DNA of 64,000 nt. It comes from Stutzerimonas stutzeri. Lineage in GTDB: Bacteria > Pseudomonadota > Gammaproteobacteria > Pseudomonadales > Pseudomonadaceae. Below, one piece after another: positions 1-8,570 of the stretch. The stretch spans positions 248,001-312,000 of the forward strand of contig DDVX01000007.1 of the NCBI GenBank assembly GCA_002345575.1. Reading direction: 5' to 3'. The notes beneath the pieces are model-generated. The model was not told the origin of the DNA. It ran no database searches and was given only the letters and a program-made list of their open reading frames with translations. A program made the position numbers and the translations under genes. Numbering within the stretch: the stretch's first letter is position 1; the number at the start of each line of letters is the position of its first letter.

Positions 1-93
1 CATCGAACTCTTCTGCGCGTTGATGATGATCCCGGCGGTTTGGTAGAGCCATTCCTGGATCGTGCGGAACGCCTCAGGGCTGAGCGATTTCAT
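1..93 (-). CDS. cheR: CheR chemotaxis methyltransferase, N-terminal fragment (runs off left edge)
   Basis: Only the first 31 codons are in the window. The peptide has the form of the all-helical N-terminal domain of CheR (F-x2-I-Q-x-W-L-Y-x2-A-G-I-x-I-x3-K). CheR uses S-adenosylmethionine to methylate glutamates in chemoreceptors. I chose the ATG at 93 over the one at 99 because an AGGA box lies six bases upstream of it, overlapping the end of cheW. It follows cheW by 8 bp and is the seventh gene of the chemotaxis operon; a cheD/cheB pair would be expected to the left. Identity rests on a short stretch plus context. Confidence 0.75.
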   Translation of the reverse strand, partial: MKSLSPEAFRTIQEWLYQTAGIIINAQKSSM

Positions 94-101
94 GAGCATT
101 C

Positions 102-623
102 CTAGCCGGTGGCCGTTACGGCTGCGTCGGCACCCGTGCCAGCTTCGATAAGTGTTTCCAGCTCGGCCATCGACAGCACCGAGGCGATGTCGAGGATGGG
201 AATGAAGCCCTGCTCGCGGCGCAGCATGCCGGTGACGAAGTCGTTGCGCAGCCCGGTGCCGAACTGCGGCTTGCGCTCGATCTCGGTGGGCTCCACTTCG
301 CGCACCTCGGTCACACCATCGACCAGCACACCCAGCATGTGCAGGCTCTCGCCTTGGGCGACCTCCACCACCACGATGCAGGTTCGGCGGTTGATACCGG
401 TGGGCTCCCGTCCGAAGCGCACCGACAAATCCAGCACCGGCACCACGGCGCCACGCAGGTTGATCACGCCGTGGAGAAACCGGGGCGCCAGCGGTATTGC
501 CGTAACACCCGGGTATTCGATGATTTCCCGGATGGCGTGGATACCCACGCCATAGGTTTCGCCACCCAGATTGAACATCAGGTACTGGCGTACCAGTTCG
601 AGATTTTCCTCGGACTCAGCCAT
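102..623 (-). CDS. cheW: CheW chemotaxis coupling protein
   Basis: A 173-residue protein with one CheW/SH3-like domain (about residues 12-155). Visible family landmarks are the start of the fold (QYLMFNLGGETYGV), the IREII segment, the NLRG motif near residue 55 (INLRGAVVPVLDL) and the later DGV-x-EV segment. It couples receptors to the CheA kinase in the cytoplasmic array. It is preceded by a GAGGTG ribosome binding site and sits 8 bp after the receptor gene, in one operon with cheA and cheR. A tail of about 20 small residues after the domain is not conserved in the family. Nothing suggests a defect. Confidence 0.95.
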   Translation of the reverse strand: MAESEENLELVRQYLMFNLGGETYGVGIHAIREIIEYPGVTAIPLAPRFLHGVINLRGAVVPVLDLSVRFGREPTGINRRTCIVVVEVAQGESLHMLGVLVDGVTEVREVEPTEIERKPQFGTGLRNDFVTGMLRREQGFIPILDIASVLSMAELETLIEAGTGADAAVTATG

Positions 624-631
624 GGAACACC

Positions 632-2257
632 TCAGAAGTTAACGAAGAGTTTTTCGTCGACGGTATCCGTCGAAACGGTCTTAGGCGCAGCGCGGTTAGC
701 GGACTTGCGCATGCTGCGCGCACCGGCTGACGCACGACCGGCGCTCGGCTCGGTCTTGAAGAACTGCATGACGGTCTGCAGCTGCAACGCCTGGCTGCTC
801 ATCTCTTCGGCGGTGGCGGACAACTCTTCGGATGCCGAGGCGTTAGCCTGGGTGGTCTTGGAAAGCTCGACGATGGCCCCGTTGATCTGATCCACACCCG
901 AACGCTGTTCCTGGGAGGCGGCGGCGATTTCCTTGACCAAGTCGGCGGTCTTGCCAATCGACGGCAGCATTTCTTCCAGCAAAGTGCCGGCACGCTCGGA
1001 CATCCTCACGCTGGAACCTGCCAGTGCGCCGATTTCCTGTGCAGCTACCTGGGAACGCTCAGCCAGTTTACGAACTTCGGCAGCTACCACTGCGAAGCCC
1101 TTGCCATGGTCGCCGGCACGAGCAGCCTCGATGGCCGCGTTCAGCGCCAGCAGGTTGGTCTGATAGGCGATGTCATCAATGATGCTGATCTTGTCGGCGA
1201 TGGATTTCATCGCATCGACAGTTTCACGCACTGCCTCACCGCCCTCTTTCGCAGAAGCCGCGGACTGCGTGGCCATGCTGTCGGTCAGGCCGGCATTTTC
1301 GGCGTTCTGGGTGACGGTCGCAGCGGTTTCTTCGATGGAGGCGCTAATTTCTTCAACGCTGGAGGCCTGCTCGGTAGCGTTCTGGCTCAGGGTGCCGGAG
1401 GAAGCAGAAACCTGCTCGGAGGCGGAGGCCAGCGAATCGGCGGAGGATGTGACCTGGCCAATGACGTCGGTCAGGCGCAGCACCATGCTGTTCATCGCAG
1501 CCAGGAGGCTGTCTTCGTCACCCTTGCGCAGTTCGACTTTCACCGTCAGATCGCCTTCGGCGATGCGGCGTACCACATCACGGGCATAGTCCGGCTCGCC
1601 GCCGATCTGGCGTACCACAACACGGGTCAGGAACATGCCGAAAAGAATCGCAGTCAACGCAGCCAGGGCAATAACCACAGCCATGACGATCTTCATGGAA
1701 GCGACGGTTTCCGCGGCATTTCGCTCGGCGGTAGCTCCCTGCTGCGCCAGTTCGGCGACCAGGGCTTCGAAGTTGTCCTCGATTTCATGGGAAACCGGAC
1801 GTAGCGAACCGTTGATCAATTCCATGCCTTCCGCACTCCGGCCGTCACGTGCCAGCTCAAGCGCCTTTTGTACACCTGCAATATAGGTATCGAGCCCGGC
1901 CTGGATCTTGCCGGCAATCTGGACTTCTGCCTCCAACATATCGGTGGCGAGATAGTCATCGAAAGCATCTTGTGAAATCTGCCGGTACTCGATAGCGCGC
2001 CTGACGGTTTGCTCGCGCTCTTCACCTTCCTGGGTCAGGAGCCGAAGAGCGGTACGCGTATAGACCAGATACTGGGAATAGGCGTGTTGCGCCTTACCGC
2101 CCGCCACGAGGTTGTTTTCATACATATGTTGCAGTGAGTTGCCGACGGCAACGATATTGCTCAGCGCGTATACCCCCATCCCCCCGGCAATGATCGCCAG
2201 GGTGAAGAACGCGCTAAGCAGCTTCTTAGCCAGACTGAGTTTCATGAACCAATTCAT
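632..2257 (-). CDS. Methyl-accepting chemotaxis protein with C-terminal pentapeptide tether
   Basis: A 541-residue transmembrane chemoreceptor. Residues about 13-32 form TM1, 33-188 a mostly helical periplasmic domain of the four-helix-bundle size, and about 190-212 TM2 (IVMAVVIALAALTAILFG). A HAMP domain follows (IGGEPDYARDVVRRIAEGDL), then a cytoplasmic signalling hairpin whose tip reads DDIAYQTNLLALNAAIEAAR, the highly conserved CheA/CheW contact region. After the bundle comes a flexible stretch of about 30 residues ending LFVNF, which fits the aromatic-x-x-aromatic pentapeptide used to tether CheR or CheB. The neighbouring cheR makes that meaning likely. The ligand cannot be told from the sequence. 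Confidence 0.93.
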   Translation of the reverse strand: MNWFMKLSLAKKLLSAFFTLAIIAGGMGVYALSNIVAVGNSLQHMYENNLVAGGKAQHAYSQYLVYTRTALRLLTQEGEEREQTVRRAIEYRQISQDAFDDYLATDMLEAEVQIAGKIQAGLDTYIAGVQKALELARDGRSAEGMELINGSLRPVSHEIEDNFEALVAELAQQGATAERNAAETVASMKIVMAVVIALAALTAILFGMFLTRVVVRQIGGEPDYARDVVRRIAEGDLTVKVELRKGDEDSLLAAMNSMVLRLTDVIGQVTSSADSLASASEQVSASSGTLSQNATEQASSVEEISASIEETAATVTQNAENAGLTDSMATQSAASAKEGGEAVRETVDAMKSIADKISIIDDIAYQTNLLALNAAIEAARAGDHGKGFAVVAAEVRKLAERSQVAAQEIGALAGSSVRMSERAGTLLEEMLPSIGKTADLVKEIAAASQEQRSGVDQINGAIVELSKTTQANASASEELSATAEEMSSQALQLQTVMQFFKTEPSAGRASAGARSMRKSANRAAPKTVSTDTVDEKLFVNF

Positions 2258-2311
2258 CGTTGACGCCTCAAGCTTTAAGTCGAAGAGAAGTTAAGCGACG
2301 GGCAATACCCG

Positions 2312-4264
2312 TCAGGCGACGCTGGTCACCAGCGTCGGTATATCGAGAAGTAAGGCGACGCTGCCGTCGCCGAGAATCGTTGAACCACTGAAGCCGCGCA
2401 TACTGCTAAGCAGATTGCCGAGCGGTTTGATGACCGCCTGGATCTCGCCGACGAAGCGGTCCACGACGATGCCGGCGCGCTGGTCGCCGCACTGCACCAC
2501 CACCAGGCACTCGCGGGCACACGGCTTGCGCGGTATGCCGAAACGTTCGGCAAGACGCATGTAGGGCAAGGGCTGGCCACGCAGGCTGAACACGTCATTA
2601 CCACTCTGTTCGGCGAACTCCAGGCACTCGACCACCAGATCCAGCGGCAGCACGAAGTCGGCATCGCCCACCGCGACCTGGAAACCATCGATGATGGCGA
2701 GCGTCAGTGGCAGCTGAATACGGAAGGTCGAGCCTTTGCCGCGCGTGCTCTGGATATCCACGGTGCCGCGTAGCTGCTCGATGTTCTGCCGCACCACGTC
2801 CATGCCCACACCGCGGCCTGACAGATCGGTGACCTTGTCCGCCGTGGAAAAGCCCGGCGCGAAGATCAGATTGAAAATGTCGCGCTCGGCCAACTGCGCC
2901 TCAGGCTCCACCAGTCCGCGCTCGACCGCCTTGCGCAAGATGCGCTCGGTATCCAGGCCACGCCCGTCGTCGCTGATCTCGATGACCACCGAACCGGACT
3001 GGTGATAGGCATTGAGCGCTAATGTGCCCTGCTCCGGCTTGCCAGCGGCAAGACGATCCTCAATCGACTCGATGCCGTGATCCATCGCGTTGCGCACCAC
3101 GTGCAGAAGCGGGTCAGTGAGCTTTTCGACCATGGATTTATCAAGCTCGGTATCGGCGCCGCTGATCTTCAGTTCGATGCGCTTGCCCAGTTCCTTGCAG
3201 ACATCCCGCACGACCCGCGGAAAGCGTTGGAACACTTCGCCGATGGGCACCATGCGCAGGTTCAGTGCGCGATCGCGGATCTGTTCCACCAGGTGACCGA
3301 CGTCTTCGAGCAGCTCGCTCAGGTCCGGGTCCTGGTGGATCGCCGGATGGCTGTTGCAGGCGGAGTTACGAATGACCAGCTCACCGACGGCGTTGATCAG
3401 CTCGTCCAGCTTGCGCGCATCAACCTTGATGAAAACCTGTTCAGCGCTCCGGTTACGGCTGGTTTCCACCGCTTCCAGCGGGCCGTTTCGCTCCACATCA
3501 CTGGAGAGTGCGAGGCGCTCGTCTTCGATCAACTCGTCGTGGCAATCGTCCAGAGCTTCAATCTGGATATCGCAGTCCTGCTCGATAAATTCCAGCGCCT
3601 GCTCGATGGCGCTGCGCTCCACGGCGGCCTGAAGCTCCAGCACGAAGCCCAGATGACAGCTTTCCGGGTCCAGTTCACTGAGCGGTGGCAGATCATCCTG
3701 CATAACCTGCAAGTCCAGCACCTGCCCCATGTCGGCCAGGTACTGAACGAAGGGAATCGGGTCCAGCCCGTGGGCGAACACCTGGGGCTGCGGACGCAGG
3801 GTGATGCGCCAGCGCGTATCACCACTTTGAGCGACGGCGCTTGGCAGCTGCGGATCGGCAGGCGCAAGTGCCACACCCTCAAGGTAAACGTTCAGCTCTC
3901 CGCACAGACGGGCGCGCGTCACCGGGTCGGGATCGTCGTCTTCACGGCCATCGGCGACGTTGTCGAACAGACGGCTCAAGTAGTCGCCACAGTTCAGCAG
4001 CAGCGAAACCAGCGAGGCATCAATCGATTGCTCGCCGGTGCGCACTTGAACCAGCAGGTTCTCCATCAGGTGCGTGAAGTCGACCACCAGCTGGAGGTTA
4101 AACATTCCCGAGGAGCCCTTGAGCGTATGCGCTGCACGGAAGATCGCATTGATGCGCTCACCATCGGCTCCCTGGGTTTCGATAGCCAGCAGCGCCTGCT
4201 CCATTTCGGCCAGCAACTCGCGTGCCTCATCCAGCAGCACGCTGCGAACGGCTTGCATATCCAT
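2312..4264 (-). CDS. cheA: CheA chemotaxis sensor histidine kinase
   Basis: A 650-residue CheA. The P1 histidine phosphotransfer domain carries the phosphoacceptor His46 in FRAAHTLKGSSGMF. A variable middle region (about 150-270) holds the regulator-docking part, followed by the dimerisation helices (KVDARKLDELINAVGELVI), the P4 ATPase domain with N box (HVVRNAMDHGIES), G1 box (ISDDGRGLD) and G2 box (DLSGRGVGMDVV), and a C-terminal P5 CheW-like domain (LPLDLVVECLE onward). It phosphorylates CheY and CheB. It starts 9 bp after the STAS gene and is in the same operon as its receptor and CheW. Length and motifs are normal. Confidence 0.97.
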   Translation of the reverse strand: MDMQAVRSVLLDEARELLAEMEQALLAIETQGADGERINAIFRAAHTLKGSSGMFNLQLVVDFTHLMENLLVQVRTGEQSIDASLVSLLLNCGDYLSRLFDNVADGREDDDPDPVTRARLCGELNVYLEGVALAPADPQLPSAVAQSGDTRWRITLRPQPQVFAHGLDPIPFVQYLADMGQVLDLQVMQDDLPPLSELDPESCHLGFVLELQAAVERSAIEQALEFIEQDCDIQIEALDDCHDELIEDERLALSSDVERNGPLEAVETSRNRSAEQVFIKVDARKLDELINAVGELVIRNSACNSHPAIHQDPDLSELLEDVGHLVEQIRDRALNLRMVPIGEVFQRFPRVVRDVCKELGKRIELKISGADTELDKSMVEKLTDPLLHVVRNAMDHGIESIEDRLAAGKPEQGTLALNAYHQSGSVVIEISDDGRGLDTERILRKAVERGLVEPEAQLAERDIFNLIFAPGFSTADKVTDLSGRGVGMDVVRQNIEQLRGTVDIQSTRGKGSTFRIQLPLTLAIIDGFQVAVGDADFVLPLDLVVECLEFAEQSGNDVFSLRGQPLPYMRLAERFGIPRKPCARECLVVVQCGDQRAGIVVDRFVGEIQAVIKPLGNLLSSMRGFSGSTILGDGSVALLLDIPTLVTSVA

Positions 4265-4273
4265 GAGGCTTCC

Positions 4274-4552
4274 TCAGTTATTCAGCAAAGATGTGAGCCG
4301 AACGCGGGCGAACAACTGCTCGACAGCGGGGCTCGGCGCGATCAGCGCGATGGACGGCAGCTGGCGGCGCAGCGCCAATAGCAGTTGCAGGCCCGAACAG
4401 TCGATTTCGCTGATGCCGGCCAGGCTGATGGCGTCAGGCATTTGCTGCTGCAGTTCCAGAACCAGCAGACCATGCAGCTCCGCTGCGCGCTCGATGGTAA
4501 AGGCGCCGCCCAGCGTCAGCGTCGTATCAGAGTCTCTATGCGTTGCAGTCAT
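4274..4552 (-). CDS. STAS-domain protein of the chemotaxis operon
   Basis: A 92-residue single STAS domain. The conserved pattern around residues 46-58 (LAGISEIDCSGLQLLLAL) is the anti-sigma-antagonist signature; the serine of D-C-S-G is at the position phosphorylated in SpoIIAA-type proteins. It lies 4 bp after cheY and 9 bp before cheA, so it is certainly co-transcribed with them. STAS genes in this position are known from several gammaproteobacterial chemotaxis clusters; their role is not settled. Whether the serine is phosphorylated, and by what, cannot be read here, since no SpoIIAB-like kinase is inside this operon. Confidence 0.88.
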   Translation of the reverse strand: MTATHRDSDTTLTLGGAFTIERAAELHGLLVLELQQQMPDAISLAGISEIDCSGLQLLLALRRQLPSIALIAPSPAVEQLFARVRLTSLLNN

Positions 4553-4556
4553 AGCG

Positions 4557-4922
4557 TCAGAGCACCAGCTTGGAAACGGCGTCGAGCAGCATCGGCGGCT
4601 GGAAAGGTTTGGTGATCCACGCGCGCACGCCGGCGGCTTTGCCCTGCTGTTTCATGCTGTCACTGCCTTCAGTGGTGAGCATAATTACTGGCGTAAACTT
4701 GTATGCGGGCAGCTGTTTGGCTGCTTTTACGAAGCTGATGCCATCCATGTTGGGCATGTTCACATCGGAAACGATGAGGTTGTATTTGCGCCCGTCCAGC
4801 TTGCTCAGCGCATCCTTGCCGTCCTGTGCCTCCACAACGGTATAGCCGGCGCCACGCAGGGTCAGACTGACCATCTGACGCATGCTTGCCGAATCGTCGA
4901 TCACCAGAATCGTCTTGCTCAT
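4557..4922 (-). CDS. cheY: CheY-type single-domain response regulator
   Basis: A 121-residue receiver domain with no output domain. The acidic pair is Asp9-Asp10, the phosphoacceptor Asp53 (VSDVNMPNMDG), the switch threonine sits in LTTEGS and the conserved lysine in ITKPF. It is the expected phosphorylation target of the neighbouring CheA. The next gene starts 4 bp downstream of its stop. Whether it acts on a flagellar motor or another output cannot be told from sequence; no flagellar gene is in the window. Confidence 0.93.
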   Translation of the reverse strand: MSKTILVIDDSASMRQMVSLTLRGAGYTVVEAQDGKDALSKLDGRKYNLIVSDVNMPNMDGISFVKAAKQLPAYKFTPVIMLTTEGSDSMKQQGKAAGVRAWITKPFQPPMLLDAVSKLVL

Positions 4923-4934
4923 GCTCGTCTCAAC

Positions 4935-6044
4935 TCAAAAGAAAGTGATGGAAGAAGAGGCGCCAGCGGGCTCAACACTGCGGCCCTCATGCAACGCCTG
5001 CTGCTCTAGCGTGGTGTAGGTGCCGCTCAGGCGTGTGAGCCACTGGTTGACGTCTGGCAGCTCGACGCTCTCGTCACTGGTGGTCAGCGCCTGTTCCAGA
5101 CGCTGCATGTCATCGCTTACGTGCCCCATGATCTGGTCTACGCGATCCTGGAACTGCAGGTGCACCACAAGCTGGTTGATCTCCATTTCCAGCACGCCGC
5201 GCTCCTGGTGGAGCTGGTGCAACGAGTCCTGCAATACTGTTGCGGTCTCGTTGAAGTCCTGGACGATGTCGTCGACCAACTGCTGCGATTCCTCGACCAC
5301 GCTTTGCTCGCGGGTGGCAAAGGAAGCTGAGAGGTCCTGCGCCTTGTGGATCACTTCGGTGACGGTCGCTACCGTTTCGCGGATCAGCTTGCCGGTTTCG
5401 CCCGACTCGTTGGAGAGCTTGCGTACCTCGTCTGCAACCACCGAGAAGCCACGGCCCGCCTCGCCAGCGCGGGCGGCCTCGATGGCCGCGTTGAGTGCCA
5501 GCAAATTGGTTTGGTCAGCGATCTTTCCAACCCGATCAGCCATGCGGCTGAGTTCATGGGTATGGCTGGCGATGCTGTCGATTTCGGCCAGCAGGAGCGC
5601 GCGATACTCCTGGGTCTGGCGCAGGGCGTCGGTGATTCGATGCAGGCCGCGCTCAGCCCGCTGGATGGTTTCGATGGCCCGGCCACTCTGTTCCTGACCA
5701 TTTTGTGGCGCATCGGTAACCAGACGCTGGCTCAGCTCGGCGAAGCCGGATGACAAGCCCGAAATGGCTCCGCCAACCTGATTGCGAGCCAGGCCCAGAT
5801 GCTGGCCCCACAAGGGCAGCACGCTGATAACCAACCCCTGCAGACGTTGGCGCAGCTGCGCTTCATCAGCCTGTTCAGAAACATCGCCCTGGGGCATTGT
5901 TTCGGGTATCTCGCGACGGCCGCTAAACATCGTCAGCAGCACCAGCGCGCCCCAGGCCACGCCCAGCCACCATGTTTCGGCCAAGATCCCGCAAAGGATG
6001 ATGTTGGCCAGCGCCAGGGCCCATCCCGCATTCGAATGTCGCAT
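4935..6044 (-). CDS. Methyl-accepting chemotaxis-type protein with short membrane anchor
   Basis: A 369-residue protein and the first gene of the chemotaxis operon. Two closely spaced hydrophobic helices (about 7-21 and 25-41) replace a normal sensor domain, leaving almost no periplasmic part. The cytoplasmic signalling hairpin is clear, with the tip near residues 165-205 (RVGKIADQTNLLALNAAIEAA, then GRGFSVVADEVRKLS). No HAMP domain is evident. After the hairpin the protein continues through coiled-coil helices and ends SSSITFF, which does not match the tether pattern seen in the other receptor. It may sense membrane state or serve as a structural receptor; this is inference. Confidence 0.88.
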   Translation of the reverse strand: MRHSNAGWALALANIILCGILAETWWLGVAWGALVLLTMFSGRREIPETMPQGDVSEQADEAQLRQRLQGLVISVLPLWGQHLGLARNQVGGAISGLSSGFAELSQRLVTDAPQNGQEQSGRAIETIQRAERGLHRITDALRQTQEYRALLLAEIDSIASHTHELSRMADRVGKIADQTNLLALNAAIEAARAGEAGRGFSVVADEVRKLSNESGETGKLIRETVATVTEVIHKAQDLSASFATREQSVVEESQQLVDDIVQDFNETATVLQDSLHQLHQERGVLEMEINQLVVHLQFQDRVDQIMGHVSDDMQRLEQALTTSDESVELPDVNQWLTRLSGTYTTLEQQALHEGRSVEPAGASSSITFF

Positions 6045-6158
6045 GCAGCTTAACTCCAGCTATTCGCAATAGCCGGCAAGTTTGAGGTAGTGGCGTTTCA
6101 ATGGCTTGAGTAGAACTACTCAGCTCGTGAGAGGAAATCTACCCTTCACGGTGAAAGG

Positions 6159-6761
6159 TCAGAGCAGCAGACGAACCAGCTCAACGACCGACGTGACATG
6201 CAGCTTGTCCATGAGCCGTGCCCGGTGATTTTCTACCGTGCGTACGCTCAAGTCGGTCAATTCGGCTATTTCGCGACTGGAGCGGCCTTGCACCACCCAC
6301 TGCGCGATCTTGCGCTCTTGGGCCGTCAGCAAAGCCAAGCGGGCTTCTCGCGCCTGTCGCTGCATACGCTCGTAATGGCGCTCGCGGCTGAGCGTTAGCG
6401 CGGCGTTGACCCGGTCCAGCAGATGTTGGCCATGCACCGGCTTCTCGACGTAATCGAACGCGCCCCGGCGCATCGCTTCGACGGCGGTCGATACATCCGC
6501 GTGCCCGGTAATAAAGATGATCGGCGTATCTAGGCCCCTCGCCAGCAGCTCCTCCTGCAATTGAAGCCCACCCATCTCGGGCATGCGCAAATCGGAAAGG
6601 ATGCACTCACAGCGTCGCGGAAGGTACTGCTCAAGAAACGCTCGTGAAGAGCCGAAGCAATGCACCTCCAGGCCAATGGAGCCAAGCAGTTGGGCATGGA
6701 CCTGAAGGAAGAAGGAATCGTCGTCGATAAGATAAACGCTGCCTGTCGACGTGGCGCTCAT
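6159..6761 (-). CDS. FixJ/NarL-type response regulator
   Basis: A 200-residue transcription regulator. The receiver domain (residues 8-125) has Asp13-Asp14-Asp15, phosphoacceptor Asp57 (LSDLRMPEMGG), T in ITGHADVSTAVEAMRRGAFDYVEKP, which is the FixJ-family signature around alpha-4. The C-terminal LuxR-type helix-turn-helix spans about 137-198 (LTAQERKIAQWVVQGRSSREIAELTDLSVRTVENHRARLMDKL). Starting at the ATG at 6761 places the receiver right at the N-terminus; an upstream in-frame ATG at 6875 would add 38 residues without family similarity. No histidine kinase is adjacent, so its partner is unknown. It stands alone between the chemotaxis and molybdenum-hydroxylase operons. Confidence 0.92.
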   Translation of the reverse strand: MSATSTGSVYLIDDDSFFLQVHAQLLGSIGLEVHCFGSSRAFLEQYLPRRCECILSDLRMPEMGGLQLQEELLARGLDTPIIFITGHADVSTAVEAMRRGAFDYVEKPVHGQHLLDRVNAALTLSRERHYERMQRQAREARLALLTAQERKIAQWVVQGRSSREIAELTDLSVRTVENHRARLMDKLHVTSVVELVRLLL

Positions 6762-6926
6762 GGAGTAATTCCCGTTGAATGCAGGACGGCTCTGGATGGG
6801 TTCACTCCAGACGCCTCGGTGTAGAAGGTGGATATTCCAACATGTCGCTTGGCAAAGAACAAAGAAAACCCACAACCAAGCGCCTCCGCCGTCACATGCA
6901 ACGGTGCGCTACCGCCTCGAGTGGGC

Positions 6927-7934
6927 TTAGATCTCTTCCAGCTGCGCCTTGGCCTCGGCAACCTGGATTGTGCGCGGCAAGGCCACACCGTTCCGAACGG
7001 CGATGATCTCGGCCATCACGCTCACCGCAATCTCGGCTGGAGTTTTGCTCCCTATATAGATACCGACCGGCGCATGTAGGCGCTCCATGGAGGTGCGGGT
7101 TTCACCGAAATGTTCGATAAAGCGCTGCCGGCGATTTTCGCTGTTACGCCGCGAGCCTATGGCACCTACGAAGAATGCAGGGCTATGCAGCGCAGCGAGC
7201 AGCGCGAGGTCGTCGAGCCTGGGGTCGTGGCTCAGAGCCACAATGCAGCTGCGCGCATCGGGAACGAAACTGCGCACGGCATCGTCCGGCATCTCGCGAG
7301 TGATCTGCACGCCGCTCACAGACCAGCTATCCAGATGTTCCGCTCGCGGATCACAGAGCGTGACCGCAAAGTCGTTGAACAGCGCCATGGTGGCCAGATA
7401 TTCGCCCAGCGAACCGGCGCCGATAAGCAGCATGCGGTGTTGCGGCCCGATCGTGCTGGACAGGCTAGAACCATCGAAATGCAGCGCCTCGGGCGCCGCG
7501 AGCGTGGCAAGGGTTACCTCGCCGGTGGTGCAATCAACCGTACGCCGCACCAGCTGCCCCGCCTCCAGCTGCTGCACCAGATTGTCGAGTGCGGCGAAAT
7601 TAGGCTGAAACTCCAGCAGCAACTCCAGGGTACCGCCGCATGGCAAACCAAAGCGGTGGGCCTCGTCTGCCGTCACGCCATAGCGCACCAACTCGGGCGC
7701 GGACTGGGGAATGGCCGCTCCACCGAGGCGGCTGTAGCGCTGGATCAGATCATCCTCGATACAGCCGCCGGAAACAGAGCCCACGCAGCTGCCATCCTGA
7801 CGCATGACCATCATGGAGCCGGCCGGACGCGGTGATGAGCCCCAGGTCTGCACCACGGTTACCAGCTGCAGCCGATGGCCGGAAGCGAGCCAGTCGCGGG
7901 CCGTGCGCAGTACACGCACATCTGTGCTTTCCAT
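6927..7934 (-). CDS. xdhC: XdhC/CoxI-family molybdenum hydroxylase maturation factor
   Basis: A 335-residue protein with the two XdhC halves: an N-terminal CoxI-like domain (TVVQTWGSSPRPAGSMM, VGSVSGGCIEDDL) and a C-terminal Rossmann-like domain (MLLIGAGSLGEYLATMAL; ALSHDPRLDDLALLAAL; FVGAIGSRRNSENRRQRF). XdhC proteins bind molybdenum cofactor, promote its sulfuration and deliver it to xanthine-dehydrogenase-family enzymes. It is the last gene of the molybdenum hydroxylase operon. A GAGGAG ribosome binding site sits 8 bp before the ATG and abuts the end of a MITE remnant that separates it from the upstream gene. Confidence 0.93.
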   Translation of the reverse strand: MESTDVRVLRTARDWLASGHRLQLVTVVQTWGSSPRPAGSMMVMRQDGSCVGSVSGGCIEDDLIQRYSRLGGAAIPQSAPELVRYGVTADEAHRFGLPCGGTLELLLEFQPNFAALDNLVQQLEAGQLVRRTVDCTTGEVTLATLAAPEALHFDGSSLSSTIGPQHRMLLIGAGSLGEYLATMALFNDFAVTLCDPRAEHLDSWSVSGVQITREMPDDAVRSFVPDARSCIVALSHDPRLDDLALLAALHSPAFFVGAIGSRRNSENRRQRFIEHFGETRTSMERLHAPVGIYIGSKTPAEIAVSVMAEIIAVRNGVALPRTIQVAEAKAQLEEI

Positions 7935-7947
7935 CTTCAGAACTCCT

Positions 7948-8003
7948 CAGGTCGTTGAAAAACCACCTGCGTTAGCAAGACACGCTTTTTCAAAGGCCTG
8001 CTA
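7948..8003. repeat. Internally deleted MITE remnant
   Basis: These 56 bp carry both ends of the element seen intact at 25610-25756 with nearly all the interior missing. The left side (CAGGTCGTTGAAAAAC, then CACCTGCGTTAGCAA) matches the inverted right end of that element, and the right side (TTTTTCAAAGGCCTGCTA) matches its other terminal repeat, each with a few changes. It fills the gap between the MobA-like gene, whose stop codon begins at the next base, and xdhC. Confidence 0.75.
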
Positions 8004-8570
8004 TTACCTGGTCTGCAGCAAGGCTTCGGCCCGTGCCAGATCTTCCAGAGTATCGATATCAGTGACGATGCCGGGGTCGTCGAGTTCCAGTACGCGAAGC
8101 TGCCCGGCGTCCCGGTAGCCTCGAACGATGGCCGCTGCACCCTGGTCGCCACGAAGCGCCAGCAGCGCGTCACGACACTGCTCGGCAAAGCCGACCGGAT
8201 GCCCGCGGCTCTCGTTGCAGAACGGCTGCACCACAGGACTCGAAGACAGCTCCTGTGCCACACGGAGCAGGGTTTCAGGCCTGATCAGCGGCAAGTCACC
8301 GGGCAGGATCAACCAGCCCGGCGCATCCGCTGTCGCCGCCACACCGCGGGAAATGGAATCGCCCATACCATCGGTTTTAGCCGTGGCGCCTGGACGCACC
8401 AGATGGAATGGCAGGCCGGAGGCCACCACGCTATCCAGCACACGCTGTAGAACCGGCACCCCATCTAGCAGGGCATCGAGCTTGTGCGTCGCCCCGCCGG
8501 ACTGGGCGAAACGCCGGCCGTGACCGGCGGCCAGCACGATCACGCAAGGCAGTGCCGGTTCCGACGCCAT
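8004..8570 (-). CDS. MobA-like molybdenum cofactor nucleotidyltransferase
   Basis: A 188-residue NTP-transferase of the MobA/MocA type. The nucleotide-binding signature lies at the N-terminus (VIVLAAGHGRRF...THKLDALLDG), followed by the acidic metal-binding stretch GWLILPGDLPLI and the NESRGHPVGF motif. Such enzymes add CMP or GMP to molybdopterin; those beside two-subunit hydroxylases usually make the cytosine dinucleotide form. The ATG overlaps the stop of the molybdenum subunit gene by one base, so translation is coupled. The stop lies against the MITE remnant. CMP versus GMP specificity is inferred from context only. Confidence 0.88.
   Translation of the reverse strand: MASEPALPCVIVLAAGHGRRFAQSGGATHKLDALLDGVPVLQRVLDSVVASGLPFHLVRPGATAKTDGMGDSISRGVAATADAPGWLILPGDLPLIRPETLLRVAQELSSSPVVQPFCNESRGHPVGFAEQCRDALLALRGDQGAAAIVRGYRDAGQLRVLELDDPGIVTDIDTLEDLARAEALLQTR

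Noticed and set aside
3077..4381. Long plus-strand open frame opposite cheA, and similar long frames opposite napA, ligD, gltX and the molybdenum subunit gene
   Set aside because: These mirror strong coding sequence on the other strand, have no family features, and arise from high third-position GC.
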